This document shows positions 8,237-16,001 of a stretch of DNA of 64,000 bases, in pieces. The translations under genes were made by a program, and so were the position numbers. Source of the DNA: Flavobacterium panici (GTDB lineage: Bacteria; Bacteroidota; Bacteroidia; Flavobacteriales; Flavobacteriaceae); assembly GCF_903819335.1 (NCBI RefSeq), contig NZ_CAIJDE010000028.1, positions 42,034-106,033 of the forward strand. Reading direction: 5' to 3'. How positions within the stretch are numbered: the stretch's first letter is position 1; each line of letters begins with the position of its first letter. The notes under the pieces are model-generated. The model saw only the letters and a list, made by a program, of their open reading frames with translations, searched no databases and had not been told where the DNA came from.

Positions 8237-9037
8237 TTAGCCAATCTGTGCATTTACTTGTTCCGATGGTATTTTATGACCCGCAAATTGCAAAAGTTTA
8301 ACAATTGCATCCTCACAATCAAAATCATCATTAATTGAAAACATTAAATTTAGTATGGCGATAAATTCTTTATCATTTGAATCAATTATTACCTCTTCTA
8401 AATTACTGTCATCTGAGGTGGTATTTTTAATTTTAATTGAAAAATTCTTCAAGTCAGTATCAAATTTAAAGTATAGATTTTTTTCTACGTGCCAACGAGA
8501 TTTGCCAAAGTTTTTTCCATCTGTTATGAAAAATTCACTATTAATCATATCTGTTTTACCATCAACACATCTAATAAATAAGTCTGCGATATCAACCGCC
8601 TCTTTTACTTCATCTTCCTTAGGCTGCTGATATAAATGTTCGAGCTTGTTTCTTAGTGACCTTGTTTTAAAAATAATTAAACTAGGTGCTAAATTTATAC
8701 TATGTATAATTTTAAGTTTAATAGGTATATTATCATCTTCAAAATCAAACAATTTAACATAATCTGCAAATTCTTTGTTGAAATTATCTGACTTTATACC
8801 TAACGCCTCAAATACACTATCAATCTGACAATCAATTGCCCTTTTGGAATTTGTCAAGCTATTAATGTGCCCCATCAGATTACCACCTTTTAGGTCAATT
8901 TTTGCCCACCTCAAAAAATCCTTTGGGCATAAATCAAATACTGATTTATCTAATTCTGTACCCATATCAGCACATACAATTAAATCAGTTAAATCAAGTC
9001 TTGATGATTTTAAAATGCTTAAAAATTTATCTTTCAT
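8237..9037 (-). CDS. HEPN-motif protein
   Basis: The 266 residues include RSLRNKLEHLYQQP followed by EVKEAVDIADLFIR. This is the R-x4-H signature and following helix of HEPN domains, whose Arg and His form an RNase active site in many toxins and abortive-infection proteins. The C-terminal half (about 165-250) looks beta-rich and has no recognised domain. No antitoxin-like gene (MNT or similar) lies beside it, and the gene stands alone on its strand. Non-catalytic HEPN domains also exist, so RNase activity is unproven. Similar direct repeats flank the gene at 8190 and 9092. Confidence 0.55.
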   Translation of the reverse strand: MKDKFLSILKSSRLDLTDLIVCADMGTELDKSVFDLCPKDFLRWAKIDLKGGNLMGHINSLTNSKRAIDCQIDSVFEALGIKSDNFNKEFADYVKLFDFEDDNIPIKLKIIHSINLAPSLIIFKTRSLRNKLEHLYQQPKEDEVKEAVDIADLFIRCVDGKTDMINSEFFITDGKNFGKSRWHVEKNLYFKFDTDLKNFSIKIKNTTSDDSNLEEVIIDSNDKEFIAILNLMFSINDDFDCEDAIVKLLQFAGHKIPSEQVNAQIG

Positions 9038-9091
9038 ACTAAAATTTAAAAAGCTAATCTACAATTTTATTTTTTTTCAATGATGCAAAAT

Positions 9092-9121
9092 GTTTTTTGG
9101 TTGCTTGGTGAGTGTGGTGTA
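9092..9121 (+). repeat. Right direct repeat flanking the HEPN gene
   Basis: This is the partner of 8190-8220. It lies upstream of the HEPN start on that gene's strand, inside its likely promoter region. Confidence 0.4.
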
Positions 9122-9171
9122 TGTCAGCGTTCCAAAAAGCCCAAAAACACCGAAACCACCAACTCCTTGAA

Positions 9172-9199
9172 GTAAAATAAGCCCCGCTAAGGACTTATC
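9172..9199 (-). terminator. Possible terminator of the small recombinase gene
   Basis: On the minus strand ATAAGTCC is mirrored by GGCTTAT around a TTAGCGG loop, with one mismatch, followed by TTT. It lies about 27 bp after the recombinase stop. Confidence 0.4.
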
Positions 9200-9225
9200 T
9201 TTTTATTTTGATTTCAGTATGCTAG

Positions 9226-9876
9226 TTAAGCGAACGGGTCAACCAGTTTGTTATAATAGAACTTACCACCTAACTCTTGGAACGCTTTAGATACTCTTTG
9301 AACTGTGCTTGGGTTCTTCTTGGTGATGCTGGCAATCTCTCGAACACTATAAGATTTACCTTTCTGTTTGGCTCTACGTTGAAGGTATTTGATAATATCG
9401 GGATGCTTACCGCACAACTCAGCTGGTGTAAACTTGCTACCTGCTTCCCTGCCTTTATAAACACCTTTCTCCTTAGCCAATCTCACACCTTCTGCTTGTC
9501 GCTCCCTGAGTGTATTAAGTTCCTGCTCTGCGATATTAGCTAAGATTGTAACAACCATCTTAAACGCTCCCGATTCTTTACCATCAATCAATGAATGCAT
9601 TCCAATATTATGAACATAGACATTAACACCTTTGCTGGTCATATACTCTAGTGTTTCGAGTATGTCCAGCAGATTACGCCCAAGCCTCGATACCTCGTGC
9701 ACCGTCACCTGAGTAACCAAACTTGCCTCAATATCTTGCATTAACTGCTGGGCTTTTGGTCTGTCTGTAAACTTAGTTTTACCACTTATAACGTCAATAT
9801 ACAACTTGTCGGTATCATTGGCTTGTCGCTCTATATTTTGGCTCTTATCTGAGATTCTAATGTATTTGGCAATCAT
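9226..9876 (-). CDS. Small serine recombinase (resolvase/invertase family)
   Basis: The 216-residue protein has Ser9 in YIRIS, EVSRLGRN with the catalytic arginines, the long E helix (ESGAFKMVVTILANIAEQELNTLRERQAEG) and a C-terminal helix-turn-helix (YSVREIASITKKNPSTVQRV). That matches resolvases and DNA invertases in length. It is separate from the large integrase, so the prophage has two serine recombinases. A resolvase could separate multimers of a circular form; an invertase would need an invertible segment, and I found no clear pair of inverted crossover sites. A dyad lies in its promoter. Confidence 0.9.
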   Translation of the reverse strand: MIAKYIRISDKSQNIERQANDTDKLYIDVISGKTKFTDRPKAQQLMQDIEASLVTQVTVHEVSRLGRNLLDILETLEYMTSKGVNVYVHNIGMHSLIDGKESGAFKMVVTILANIAEQELNTLRERQAEGVRLAKEKGVYKGREAGSKFTPAELCGKHPDIIKYLQRRAKQKGKSYSVREIASITKKNPSTVQRVSKAFQELGGKFYYNKLVDPFA

Positions 9877-9905
9877 AACTTTTTCATTTGTTGACTGGAT
9901 TGAAA

Positions 9906-9949
9906 CAAAGTTATAAATAACTTCTATATCGTGTTAGGGTTTACCCTAA
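9906..9949 (-). promoter_or_regulatory. Recombinase promoter with overlapping operator-like dyad
   Basis: On the minus strand TAACTTTG (complement of 9906-9913) fits TAnnTTTG. Starting 20 bp upstream, where the -33 element should be, is a dyad: TTAGGGT (9934-9940), two bases, ACCCTAA (9943-9949). A protein bound there would block the promoter; it could equally be a recombination subsite. Confidence 0.45.
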
Positions 9950-10260
9950 AAAACAAACAATTATTTCCTTTGTAAATCCTTATTGTCAGCGGTTTTACTG
10001 GCATTTAAATTGTATGCTTTGTATTTATCCTGCATAGCATACATAAAAAGCATAAAAAAATGCACCGTATTGTGGCACATCATTCTATAAATCTTTTTTT
10101 TAAAGCGGTTTACAAATCAAAACTCTACTTCAACTGTAGAAATTATAGTTTACAAAGCCAAAAAAGTAAATATTTGGGTGAAGAAAAAAAAAGATTACCG
10201 ACTTACCTTACAAATAGAATACAATTTTACTATATTAGCAAATCATAAATCAGTTAACAG
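9950..10260. other. Non-coding stretch between divergent genes
   Basis: The region contains an inverted repeat, TGTATGC (10011-10017) with GCATACA (10037-10043), between the recombinase and the next plus-strand gene. It could hold further recombinase or regulator sites. An open frame at 10060-10248 (62 codons) lacks coding character. Nothing else is recognised. Confidence 0.35.
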
Positions 10261-10995
10261 ATGAGACCTCTAAGTATCGTTGAACTTGAAAGCAAGATAA
10301 CTTCATATAGTGATGATATAATATTCAGTGACCACCAGTATAATGAAGAAAAAATTACACAATTCTTTAACTTCTTACATAACCAACCGATATCACGAAG
10401 AATTTTAGAAAGAATATACGAGGATTTTCCTAATATACATACTGATTTGCCAAAAAGTGGTTCAAATGTACGTTTGCAACCCAACATCAAAAAGCAAATT
10501 AAATCACTTCTTAAAACAAGAGAAGACCAAGGAGCATTTGGTTTTTTTACCATTCAAAATCTTTATGAGATTGAGCGTAAATTTCCGCACCAATACATTG
10601 ATATCACTGATATTTGGTATGATAGAACTGGCACAAAACACAGTGAAATCTGCGACTATTTCCTTGAAAAATTCTTTAAACCGTTCATTGAACTATTAGA
10701 CTGGTATATTTATGAAGGTCAAGTTAGAAATGAAAGAGACTACTTTTCTAAAAAAGAAATTACCGAACTTAATGAAAAATTAGATAAAATAATGACAAAA
10801 CAAGACGGTATTGGTGAACTTCTTTTTGAAGAAATAGAAAATATAAAAGAACTCATTCTATTTTTAAATAAAAAGAACTTACTGGAGGTTATTAAAGGTA
10901 AAGTTACCGATACCGCACTAGGATTACTTATAAATGATGAGAATGTAACTTCTTTTATCAATCATATTACAAAAAGCACGTCTTTACTTGGATGA
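10261..10995 (+). CDS. Prophage protein of unknown function
   Basis: I do not recognise this 244-residue protein. It is soluble, charged and mostly helical. A stretch at about 135-175 contains FSKKEITELNEKLDKIMTKQDGIGELLFEEIENIKEL, a likely coiled coil. There is no signal peptide and no obvious catalytic motif. Its promoter region is shared divergently with the small recombinase, and it stands alone on the strand. In a temperate phage this place could hold a regulator or an accessory gene. Confidence 0.6.
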   Translation: MRPLSIVELESKITSYSDDIIFSDHQYNEEKITQFFNFLHNQPISRRILERIYEDFPNIHTDLPKSGSNVRLQPNIKKQIKSLLKTREDQGAFGFFTIQNLYEIERKFPHQYIDITDIWYDRTGTKHSEICDYFLEKFFKPFIELLDWYIYEGQVRNERDYFSKKEITELNEKLDKIMTKQDGIGELLFEEIENIKELILFLNKKNLLEVIKGKVTDTALGLLINDENVTSFINHITKSTSLLG

Positions 10996-11128
10996 GTAAG
11001 TTTCTACTTTTTATTGCACCAATTAGGCATTAATCATTCAATAATCTCCGCTCCGTTTCACCCGTTGGTTGCAGCGAGTTGAAATTGCCTTCTGTTTTTA
11101 ACTGTAACTTTCTTAAACGTTTTTAGGG

Positions 11129-11545
11129 TTAGTCATTTTTCCGATAATCAACTATTACTTTCAATAAAAACTGAACTACAAAAAAAACTCCCAGTACTCC
11201 GTATGCATAGCGTAAAAAACAAGTAAAACTTACTGAATAGTAATAACTGATTAAAATTGATATATTAAGCAAGATTATAGAAAATATAGTTAGTAATGGT
11301 GTGGGATTCGTTTCTTCAGGTAGGATTACTTCCATAAGATGTAGCGAGGCAAAGAATGTCGAAATGTGCCAAATAAATCCTAAAGCAAAAATTAAAGCTA
11401 ACTGAGCATAAACAGGGAAAACAAAAAAATCAGGCTTAAATAACATAAAAGGAATCACCCAAAAACTAACCACTATCGCCAATGAAACTAGTGTCGATTT
11501 AACATTACTGTTTAAATCTTTGAAAAGCCCTGCAAATTCACTCAT
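11129..11545 (-). CDS. Small membrane protein with four predicted helices
   Basis: The 138 residues show hydrophobic stretches at about 19-36, 43-66, 83-101 and 108-129, with a basic C-terminus (DYRKND). It is unrecognised. It follows a possible 34-codon gene on the same strand by 8 bp. As a prophage-encoded inner-membrane protein it could act in superinfection exclusion or lysis, but nothing in the sequence decides this. Confidence 0.6.
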   Translation of the reverse strand: MSEFAGLFKDLNSNVKSTLVSLAIVVSFWVIPFMLFKPDFFVFPVYAQLALIFALGFIWHISTFFASLHLMEVILPEETNPTPLLTIFSIILLNISILISYYYSVSFTCFLRYAYGVLGVFFVVQFLLKVIVDYRKND

Positions 11546-11553
11546 CTTAATTT

Positions 11554-11658
11554 TTATTTATTATCTTGGTTTAGAATGACGAATGTAATAAAATTTAATC
11601 GTTGATGTAGTTTTTTATTCGCTTGACTTATTTCATCTTCTTTTGGGTTTTCTGTCAT
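11554..11658 (-). CDS. Possible 34-residue protein upstream of the membrane protein
   Basis: The frame starts at ATG 11658-11656 and reads MTENPKEDEISQANKK and so on to a TAA at 11556-11554, eight bases before the membrane protein's ATG. Composition is charged and helical. The tight spacing suggests an operon. It could be a chance frame. Confidence 0.35.
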   Translation of the reverse strand: MTENPKEDEISQANKKLHQRLNFITFVILNQDNK

Positions 11659-11748
11659 ACTCAATAATTTTTAATTAATACTAATTAATTGCCTGGCTTG
11701 CTTTTCTATTAAGTCTTGAGATGGTTCATTTTCGTTTTGGTTAATGCA

Positions 11749-12603
11749 TTAGCTTGCTAATCTAACCTGTTCTGATTCATCGGTTTCTTGAACTTCAAAA
11801 CTTTTCGGAAATTCTCGAATCATTAAATCGTCAGGAATCGGCAATACTTTGTCAATCTGTTTAAAGAAATATGGAACTCCTTTTGTTTTACAGTCGTCTC
11901 GCAAAATTCTGCCCCAGTCTGTATTAAACGTTCTTCTCTTATTTCCGCTCTCACCTCCACAGATTACCCAGTCCACCAAATCAAGCAACACTCTATCTGT
12001 CCCATCATTAACTTTTGTCATTAAATCGACTTTATCCAATTGAGGTTCAACAGACAAAAATCTCTGACCATTTACCTTTGATAATTGAACAATCAGCTTA
12101 TCAGCAGTTTCCTGATTTACTGGTGACGTTCCAAACATTACATTTTTCGGTGGATTCTGCTTCCAGTTCTCAGGAATGTACTTATTGATGTTTGACGGTC
12201 TTTTGGTCAATAACAAGAACATCAAGTTTGGCGAATTAGGAACAACTTCATTAAAGAACTTATCTCTTAACTGACCTGTATTCCAAAATTCTGCCTCACC
12301 TTCCACATAAGGATTGCCTTTGTGGTCTACCAATGACATCGATTTTTCGAAAATATCCATCATTGACCCAACGAAAACTTTATGTATTTCGTTTTTCTTT
12401 TCAGCTTCTTTCTGAAATCTCTCAAATTCAGTCCAAACGCTTTTAATCATTCGTCTAGGTTTATCATTTCCCCAAACGTCGCTACCTACTCGCTTTGCGA
12501 TTTTACCCGCATAGCAATTTGTACACCCTTCGTGTACTTCTGTGCATCCCCACCAAAGGTTTGCAGTGTGGTTTGTCCACTCAATCTTACTGTTTTCTGC
12601 CAT
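11749..12603 (-). CDS. DUF5131 / phage Gp37-Gp68 family three-Cys-motif protein
   Basis: The start MAENSKIEWTNHTANLWWGC and the cluster Cys20-x6-Cys27-x2-Cys30 are the signature of the Gp37/Gp68 family; the three cysteines suggest an iron-sulfur or metal site like that of radical-SAM-related proteins. FLLLTKRPSNINKY, FGTSPVNQE, FLSVEPQLD and VICGGESGNKRR are conserved blocks. Members occur in phages and often beside TcmP genes; the biochemical role is unsettled. The usual partner is not adjacent here, but a TcmP-like gene begins at 63675. The gene is transcribed alone. Confidence 0.85.
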   Translation of the reverse strand: MAENSKIEWTNHTANLWWGCTEVHEGCTNCYAGKIAKRVGSDVWGNDKPRRMIKSVWTEFERFQKEAEKKNEIHKVFVGSMMDIFEKSMSLVDHKGNPYVEGEAEFWNTGQLRDKFFNEVVPNSPNLMFLLLTKRPSNINKYIPENWKQNPPKNVMFGTSPVNQETADKLIVQLSKVNGQRFLSVEPQLDKVDLMTKVNDGTDRVLLDLVDWVICGGESGNKRRTFNTDWGRILRDDCKTKGVPYFFKQIDKVLPIPDDLMIREFPKSFEVQETDESEQVRLAS

Positions 12604-12647
12604 TTATCTAATTTTAATTAATAATACTTGCTTTGCAGTTTTACTGC

Positions 12648-12667
12648 CCTTGCAACCAGCAAGGCTT
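12648..12667 (-). terminator. GC-rich hairpin after the 12687 gene
   Basis: CCTTGC and GCAAGG arms around a short loop lie about 20 bp after the stop of the 12687-13103 gene. No strong T-run follows, so its role as a terminator is uncertain. Confidence 0.35.
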
Positions 12668-12686
12668 TTAGACCTTGCAAATTGAT

Positions 12687-13103
12687 TTAATCTTTAAAAA
12701 GAAATTGACTTATCAAATTTCCCAAGTAAACACTTTCTTCTTTATCATCGTTGGTTATAACGATATGATTGTCCTTCGCCATATCTTCACCTTTCAAATG
12801 ATAACTACCACCATATACCGCACTAACCATTTCTTCAACACGACTCTTCGTAATTCTTGAAAAATCAGATTTAACCTTCACAATTGGACTATTGAAATTG
12901 ATAATCATTGAAGTTACTTTATCCTCAAAGTTTTGGTTTACAATCGGCTTACCACCATAATTCCTAATAGTTTCGTAAAATGACAAATCATTTAATTCTG
13001 CTTGTTCCATATAATGCTTAACATTTGGAATTTCAAATGTTTTTCCTTTTCGCAAATTTGCGATAAACATCTCTTGATGTTTGTTCAATTTAATTTCACT
13101 CAT
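12687..13103 (-). CDS. Prophage protein of unknown function
   Basis: The 138-residue protein is soluble and basic in its first half (MSEIKLNKHQEMFIANLRKGKTFEIPNVKHYMEQAELNDL). It has no recognised domain or catalytic motif. It lies between the three-Cys protein and the methyltransferase on the same strand, with an 82-bp gap after it and 180 bp before it. A link to either neighbour is not shown by the sequence. Confidence 0.55.
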   Translation of the reverse strand: MSEIKLNKHQEMFIANLRKGKTFEIPNVKHYMEQAELNDLSFYETIRNYGGKPIVNQNFEDKVTSMIINFNSPIVKVKSDFSRITKSRVEEMVSAVYGGSYHLKGEDMAKDNHIVITNDDKEESVYLGNLISQFLFKD

Positions 13104-13163
13104 ACTTTATTTTTGGTTTAAAATGTTAAAATTTTATTTTTTATATAAATTTATATGAATTTC

Positions 13164-13195
13164 TTTTGGTAACTCAATTAAGTTATATATCTTTG
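13164..13195 (+). promoter_or_regulatory. Host-type promoter facing the methyltransferase gene (antisense)
   Basis: TTTTG (13164-13168), 19 bp, TATCTTTG (13188-13195) fits the Bacteroidota consensus well. It points to the right, where only the minus-strand methyltransferase gene lies, so any transcript from about 13202 would be antisense to that gene's end. A hairpin CGTATTT/AAATACG (13251-13270) could terminate it. Confidence 0.4.
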
Positions 13196-13285
13196 TCTCG
13201 GACTTATAGTGCGCTTTCTATAAATTTTTAATTCGAATACAACAAAGGTACGTATTTTATCTGAAATACGCAACTTTTTCCTATA

Positions 13286-14173
13286 TTATTTTACCAACCC
13301 CTGTAAAATATGGGCTATCACATCGATTGTCCAGCCGTTTCCTAACATATTGTAACGCTGGGTATCGCTGACCCCTGACGTGTAACCCTCGGGTACGTTC
13401 TGCAGTCTCTCATACTCCAACGGTGTCAATTTCCTTGGTTTTCCGTCCTGCAATACTTTCTTTTGGTGATTTCCGCCTTTTAAGCACGTAAGCGTTCCAC
13501 ATTTGCCTTTGAGGTTATAAACACGTTTTAAGATGTCGTGACCTTTGATATGCAATGTAGCTTGTACCTTTTCGTTGTCTCCAAGATAATCAAAGCTTTG
13601 AGCGTACCAATACTTGGATGCTGGGTTTTGCTCCACAATATCCGCTAAAACAATCCCTTTGTCTATTGGCTGGGCCGCAACTGGTATGTTTGTCCAATAA
13701 TAGCGGTCACGGTCTTGGGCAGTTGTCAGATTGCTGTTAATCCTGATTGGTTCGCACTCTAGCGCTTGGCTGATTACGTCACGGTTTGCGTTCGTCATAC
13801 TAGCAACATTCTCAAAGAGAAAATACTTGGGCTTGGTCTCGTTGAGGATTCGCAGATACTCATAGAACAACCTAGACTTGTCGCCTTGCAGTCCTTGATT
13901 GTGCTTTATGTTGTTGATGGTGGTTTGGCTCAGATTCTGACAAGGTGAGCCGCCAAGCAGTAAGTTGATGTGAGGTAAGTCATTTGCTTTGATGTTATGA
14001 ACATTACCAAGCTGTACAGTATTTGGATAGTTGGATTGTGTTATCCGCATTGCGTATTTGTCAATTTCGCTTGCAAAGTAGTTGAAGTTAGTTATACCTG
14101 CTTTGTGCAATGCTAGTTGTCCGCAACTCATACCGTCGAATAGGCTCAGTACGTTGAAGTGTGTTTTTGTCAT
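13286..14173 (-). CDS. DNA (cytosine-5) methyltransferase, orphan phage type
   Basis: The 295 residues carry the C5-methyltransferase motifs: I (LSLFDGMSCGQLAL, about 9-22), IV with the catalytic Cys78 (GGSPCQNLS), VI (FENVASM), VIII (QDRDRYYW) and X (NMLGNGWTIDVIAHIL). The recognition domain between VIII and X is short. No restriction endonuclease sits beside it, so it most likely protects phage DNA from host restriction or marks sites for regulation. Target specificity cannot be read. The gene is read away from the dyad array at 14336-14450. Confidence 0.92.
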   Translation of the reverse strand: MTKTHFNVLSLFDGMSCGQLALHKAGITNFNYFASEIDKYAMRITQSNYPNTVQLGNVHNIKANDLPHINLLLGGSPCQNLSQTTINNIKHNQGLQGDKSRLFYEYLRILNETKPKYFLFENVASMTNANRDVISQALECEPIRINSNLTTAQDRDRYYWTNIPVAAQPIDKGIVLADIVEQNPASKYWYAQSFDYLGDNEKVQATLHIKGHDILKRVYNLKGKCGTLTCLKGGNHQKKVLQDGKPRKLTPLEYERLQNVPEGYTSGVSDTQRYNMLGNGWTIDVIAHILQGLVK

Positions 14174-14335
14174 AATACTTTATGATAAGTATCGACCAGC
14201 TTTGCGTTGAAGTAAAGATTATTGTTGAAGTATATTCTTTCCTTTATCCATAAAATAACTTGAACTTTCTCGAATCACTTTATATTTATCTTATATAGTA
14301 TTTTATTATTTCTTATTATTTTATCTTATTATGAC

Positions 14336-14450
14336 GTACTCAAATGAGTACCGAGAAGTACTCAAACAAGTACCAACCAGTACCTAAATGAGTACTAAGC
14401 TGTACTCAAATAAGTACCGAGATTAATACAATAAGTACTCAAATGAGTAT
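14336..14450. repeat. Five phased 16-bp dyads (iteron-like array)
   Basis: Copies start at 14336, 14358, 14380, 14402 and 14435. The first is the perfect dyad GTACTCAAATGAGTAC; the others have zero to two changes per half. Spacings are 22, 22, 22 and 33 bp, all multiples of 11, so bound proteins would sit on the same face of the helix. Such arrays bind replication initiators or repressors. Confidence 0.85.
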
Positions 14451-14510
14451 CTCGAAATGCTTATAGATATTGTAAGACAAGAAACAAAAACAACTTCAAC
14501 CACAACTATA

Positions 14511-14528
14511 TATTATGATATCATAATA
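14511..14528. repeat. AT-rich perfect palindrome
   Basis: TATTATGATATCATAATA is an 18-bp perfect palindrome 60 bp after the last dyad. In an origin this could be an easily melted element or a binding site. Confidence 0.5.
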
Positions 14529-14611
14529 AAATATTATAGATGAAAAATATTGACTTATTGAAATTTAAGAAGTACCATTGTAAAAATCAGTAAAGATTTC
14601 AAAACCTTGGT

Positions 14612-14634
14612 GCTGGTGGGTAGCTCCCGCCAGC
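14612..14634. other. GC-rich hairpin upstream of the winged-helix gene
   Basis: GCTGGTGGG and CCCGCCAGC pair with one G-T pair around TAGCT. It stands out in AT-rich surroundings, 53 bp before the start at 14688. Confidence 0.5.
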
Positions 14635-14687
14635 TTCTAGTCCAAGTAAAAAACTAGACTATAACACAAATACTAGAATAAAAATGA

Positions 14688-15419
14688 ATGACAACACAAA
14701 AACAACTAACCAAGTTAGAACAGCTTCAACAACAACATAACGGAATACGTTTTATTAGAAGCTATCCAATATTAAACTACATAAAAACTCTTTCACCTAC
14801 CGATAGGCAATTAATTGAGTTGATATTATCCTACCAAGATAACGGCAAACCTTTTCAAATGAAATACGAAACTATAGCCGATATTCTAAACATAAGCTAT
14901 CAAACCGTAAAAAACAGAGTTACCAAACTAAGCAAAGAAAAAATAATCATCACCAACCACAAATCAAACTTTAACGGTGTTGATGGTGGTAGCTCTACAA
15001 AATTAAGTGTCGATTTAGATGTATTGATAGCTATGATTAAAACCCCAGCTGAAAGTAAACCTGCTTCAACGACTGAGCATACCCAAGAAGCTGATTCGAT
15101 ACCAATAGTTGTAATAGAACAATCAACACCTGCCGAAACAGAAGAACTAACCAAAGAGCCTGAGAAAGTTGAGATAGCACAGACCGACCCAAAAAAGACT
15201 TTAATGTTCGAACGCTACAAATCTAAGTTTTACTATTCTAAAGCTGGCGATACAATGACACCAGCCGATTTTCACAGCCTAACCGATAGGCGGTTTATGG
15301 ACTTGCCCAAAGTAACATCTAGGGTTATGGGCTTGCCAGCTGATAACTTTGACGTGTTTTGGTCAAAGGTTCAAGAGTTAAAAAAAGACCTGCTAGCAAC
15401 CGAGCAGGCACATCAATAA
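14688..15419 (+). CDS. Winged-helix DNA-binding protein, candidate replication initiator
   Basis: Residues about 25-95 form a helix-turn-helix of the HTH_36 kind seen in phage replication proteins (LSPTDRQLIELILSY, MKYETIADILNISYQTVKNRVTKLSKEKIIIT). A variable Pro/Thr/Glu-rich linker (about 120-165) follows, then a C-terminal segment with FHSLTDRRFMDLPKVTSR. An N-terminal DNA-binding domain, linker and C-terminal partner-binding region match phage replisome organisers such as lambda O. The dyad array directly upstream is the obvious binding site. A repressor role is the main alternative; no other CI-like protein was found. Confidence 0.6.
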   Translation: MTTQKQLTKLEQLQQQHNGIRFIRSYPILNYIKTLSPTDRQLIELILSYQDNGKPFQMKYETIADILNISYQTVKNRVTKLSKEKIIITNHKSNFNGVDGGSSTKLSVDLDVLIAMIKTPAESKPASTTEHTQEADSIPIVVIEQSTPAETEELTKEPEKVEIAQTDPKKTLMFERYKSKFYYSKAGDTMTPADFHSLTDRRFMDLPKVTSRVMGLPADNFDVFWSKVQELKKDLLATEQAHQ

Positions 15420-15441
15420 CGAAAAATAATAAAAGGTATGA

Positions 15442-15885
15442 ATGAAAAGAAAATTCAACAAGAACAAGCTCGTAACCTATGTGTTAAATGAGCACAACAA
15501 AACAATTAGAATAAGATACTACAAAAGTATGATTGCAATGTATTTCGAAACTGGAATCGTTTACAAGTACATCTTTAAAAACAATAACTGCTTAGAATAC
15601 AAATACATCAACGGTACGCTAATTGGGTGTACGGTGTGGGAAAACAAAACCCGCCAATCGTTGATACAAGATATTCAAGATTCACACGCAGGAAAACCGC
15701 CAGCACCTAACCCACCTATCTATGTTGTCGGGTCTGATGCCAGCCAACCAAAATTATGCAACAATCAAACATTTGCGTACCTTGTTAGCTCAGGTGTTAC
15801 CGAAAGTAAACCAGCCGAACCAACACGTCAAGAAAAACAAAAGACTTTCTTCACTGCAATAACATCGTTTTTCAATTCCATATAA
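15442..15885 (+). CDS. Prophage protein of unknown function
   Basis: The 147-residue protein has a basic, beta-rich first half (about 8-80) and a Pro-rich second half with PPAPNPPI. I recognise no domain. It follows the winged-helix gene by 22 bp and is closed by a terminator, so the two form one unit. A role in replication or its control is inferred from position only. Confidence 0.55.
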   Translation: MKRKFNKNKLVTYVLNEHNKTIRIRYYKSMIAMYFETGIVYKYIFKNNNCLEYKYINGTLIGCTVWENKTRQSLIQDIQDSHAGKPPAPNPPIYVVGSDASQPKLCNNQTFAYLVSSGVTESKPAEPTRQEKQKTFFTAITSFFNSI

Positions 15886-15887
15886 TA

Positions 15888-15917
15888 AATAAGCCAGCAT
15901 TTATTTACTGGCTTATT
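15888..15917 (+). terminator. Intrinsic terminator after the winged-helix unit
   Basis: AATAAGCCAG (15888-15897) and CTGGCTTATT (15908-15917) form a 10-bp stem followed by TTTATTTTA. Confidence 0.85.
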
Positions 15918-16001
15918 TTATTTTAGATTTCATTTTAAAAAATTTCGCTTACTATTTAATTTTTTCGCTTGTAGCATATATTTATTAATAAACGATAGAT
16001 T

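Larger units (their letters stand above)
14174..14687. other. 514-bp non-coding region: candidate replication origin or control region
   Basis: Between the methyltransferase and the winged-helix gene lie, in order, an AT-rich tract (14281-14330), five phased dyads (14336-14450), an 18-bp perfect AT palindrome (14511-14528) and a GC-rich hairpin (14612-14634). This resembles an iteron origin with an unwinding region, but may be an operator region. Confidence 0.5.

Noticed and set aside
10060..10248. 62-codon frame upstream of the 10261 gene
   Set aside because: Composition looks random, and it overlaps the likely promoter region of the next gene.
14336..14450. CRISPR array
   Set aside because: Units are 16-bp dyads with 6-bp gaps (17 bp before the last); there are no spacers of CRISPR length and no cas genes.
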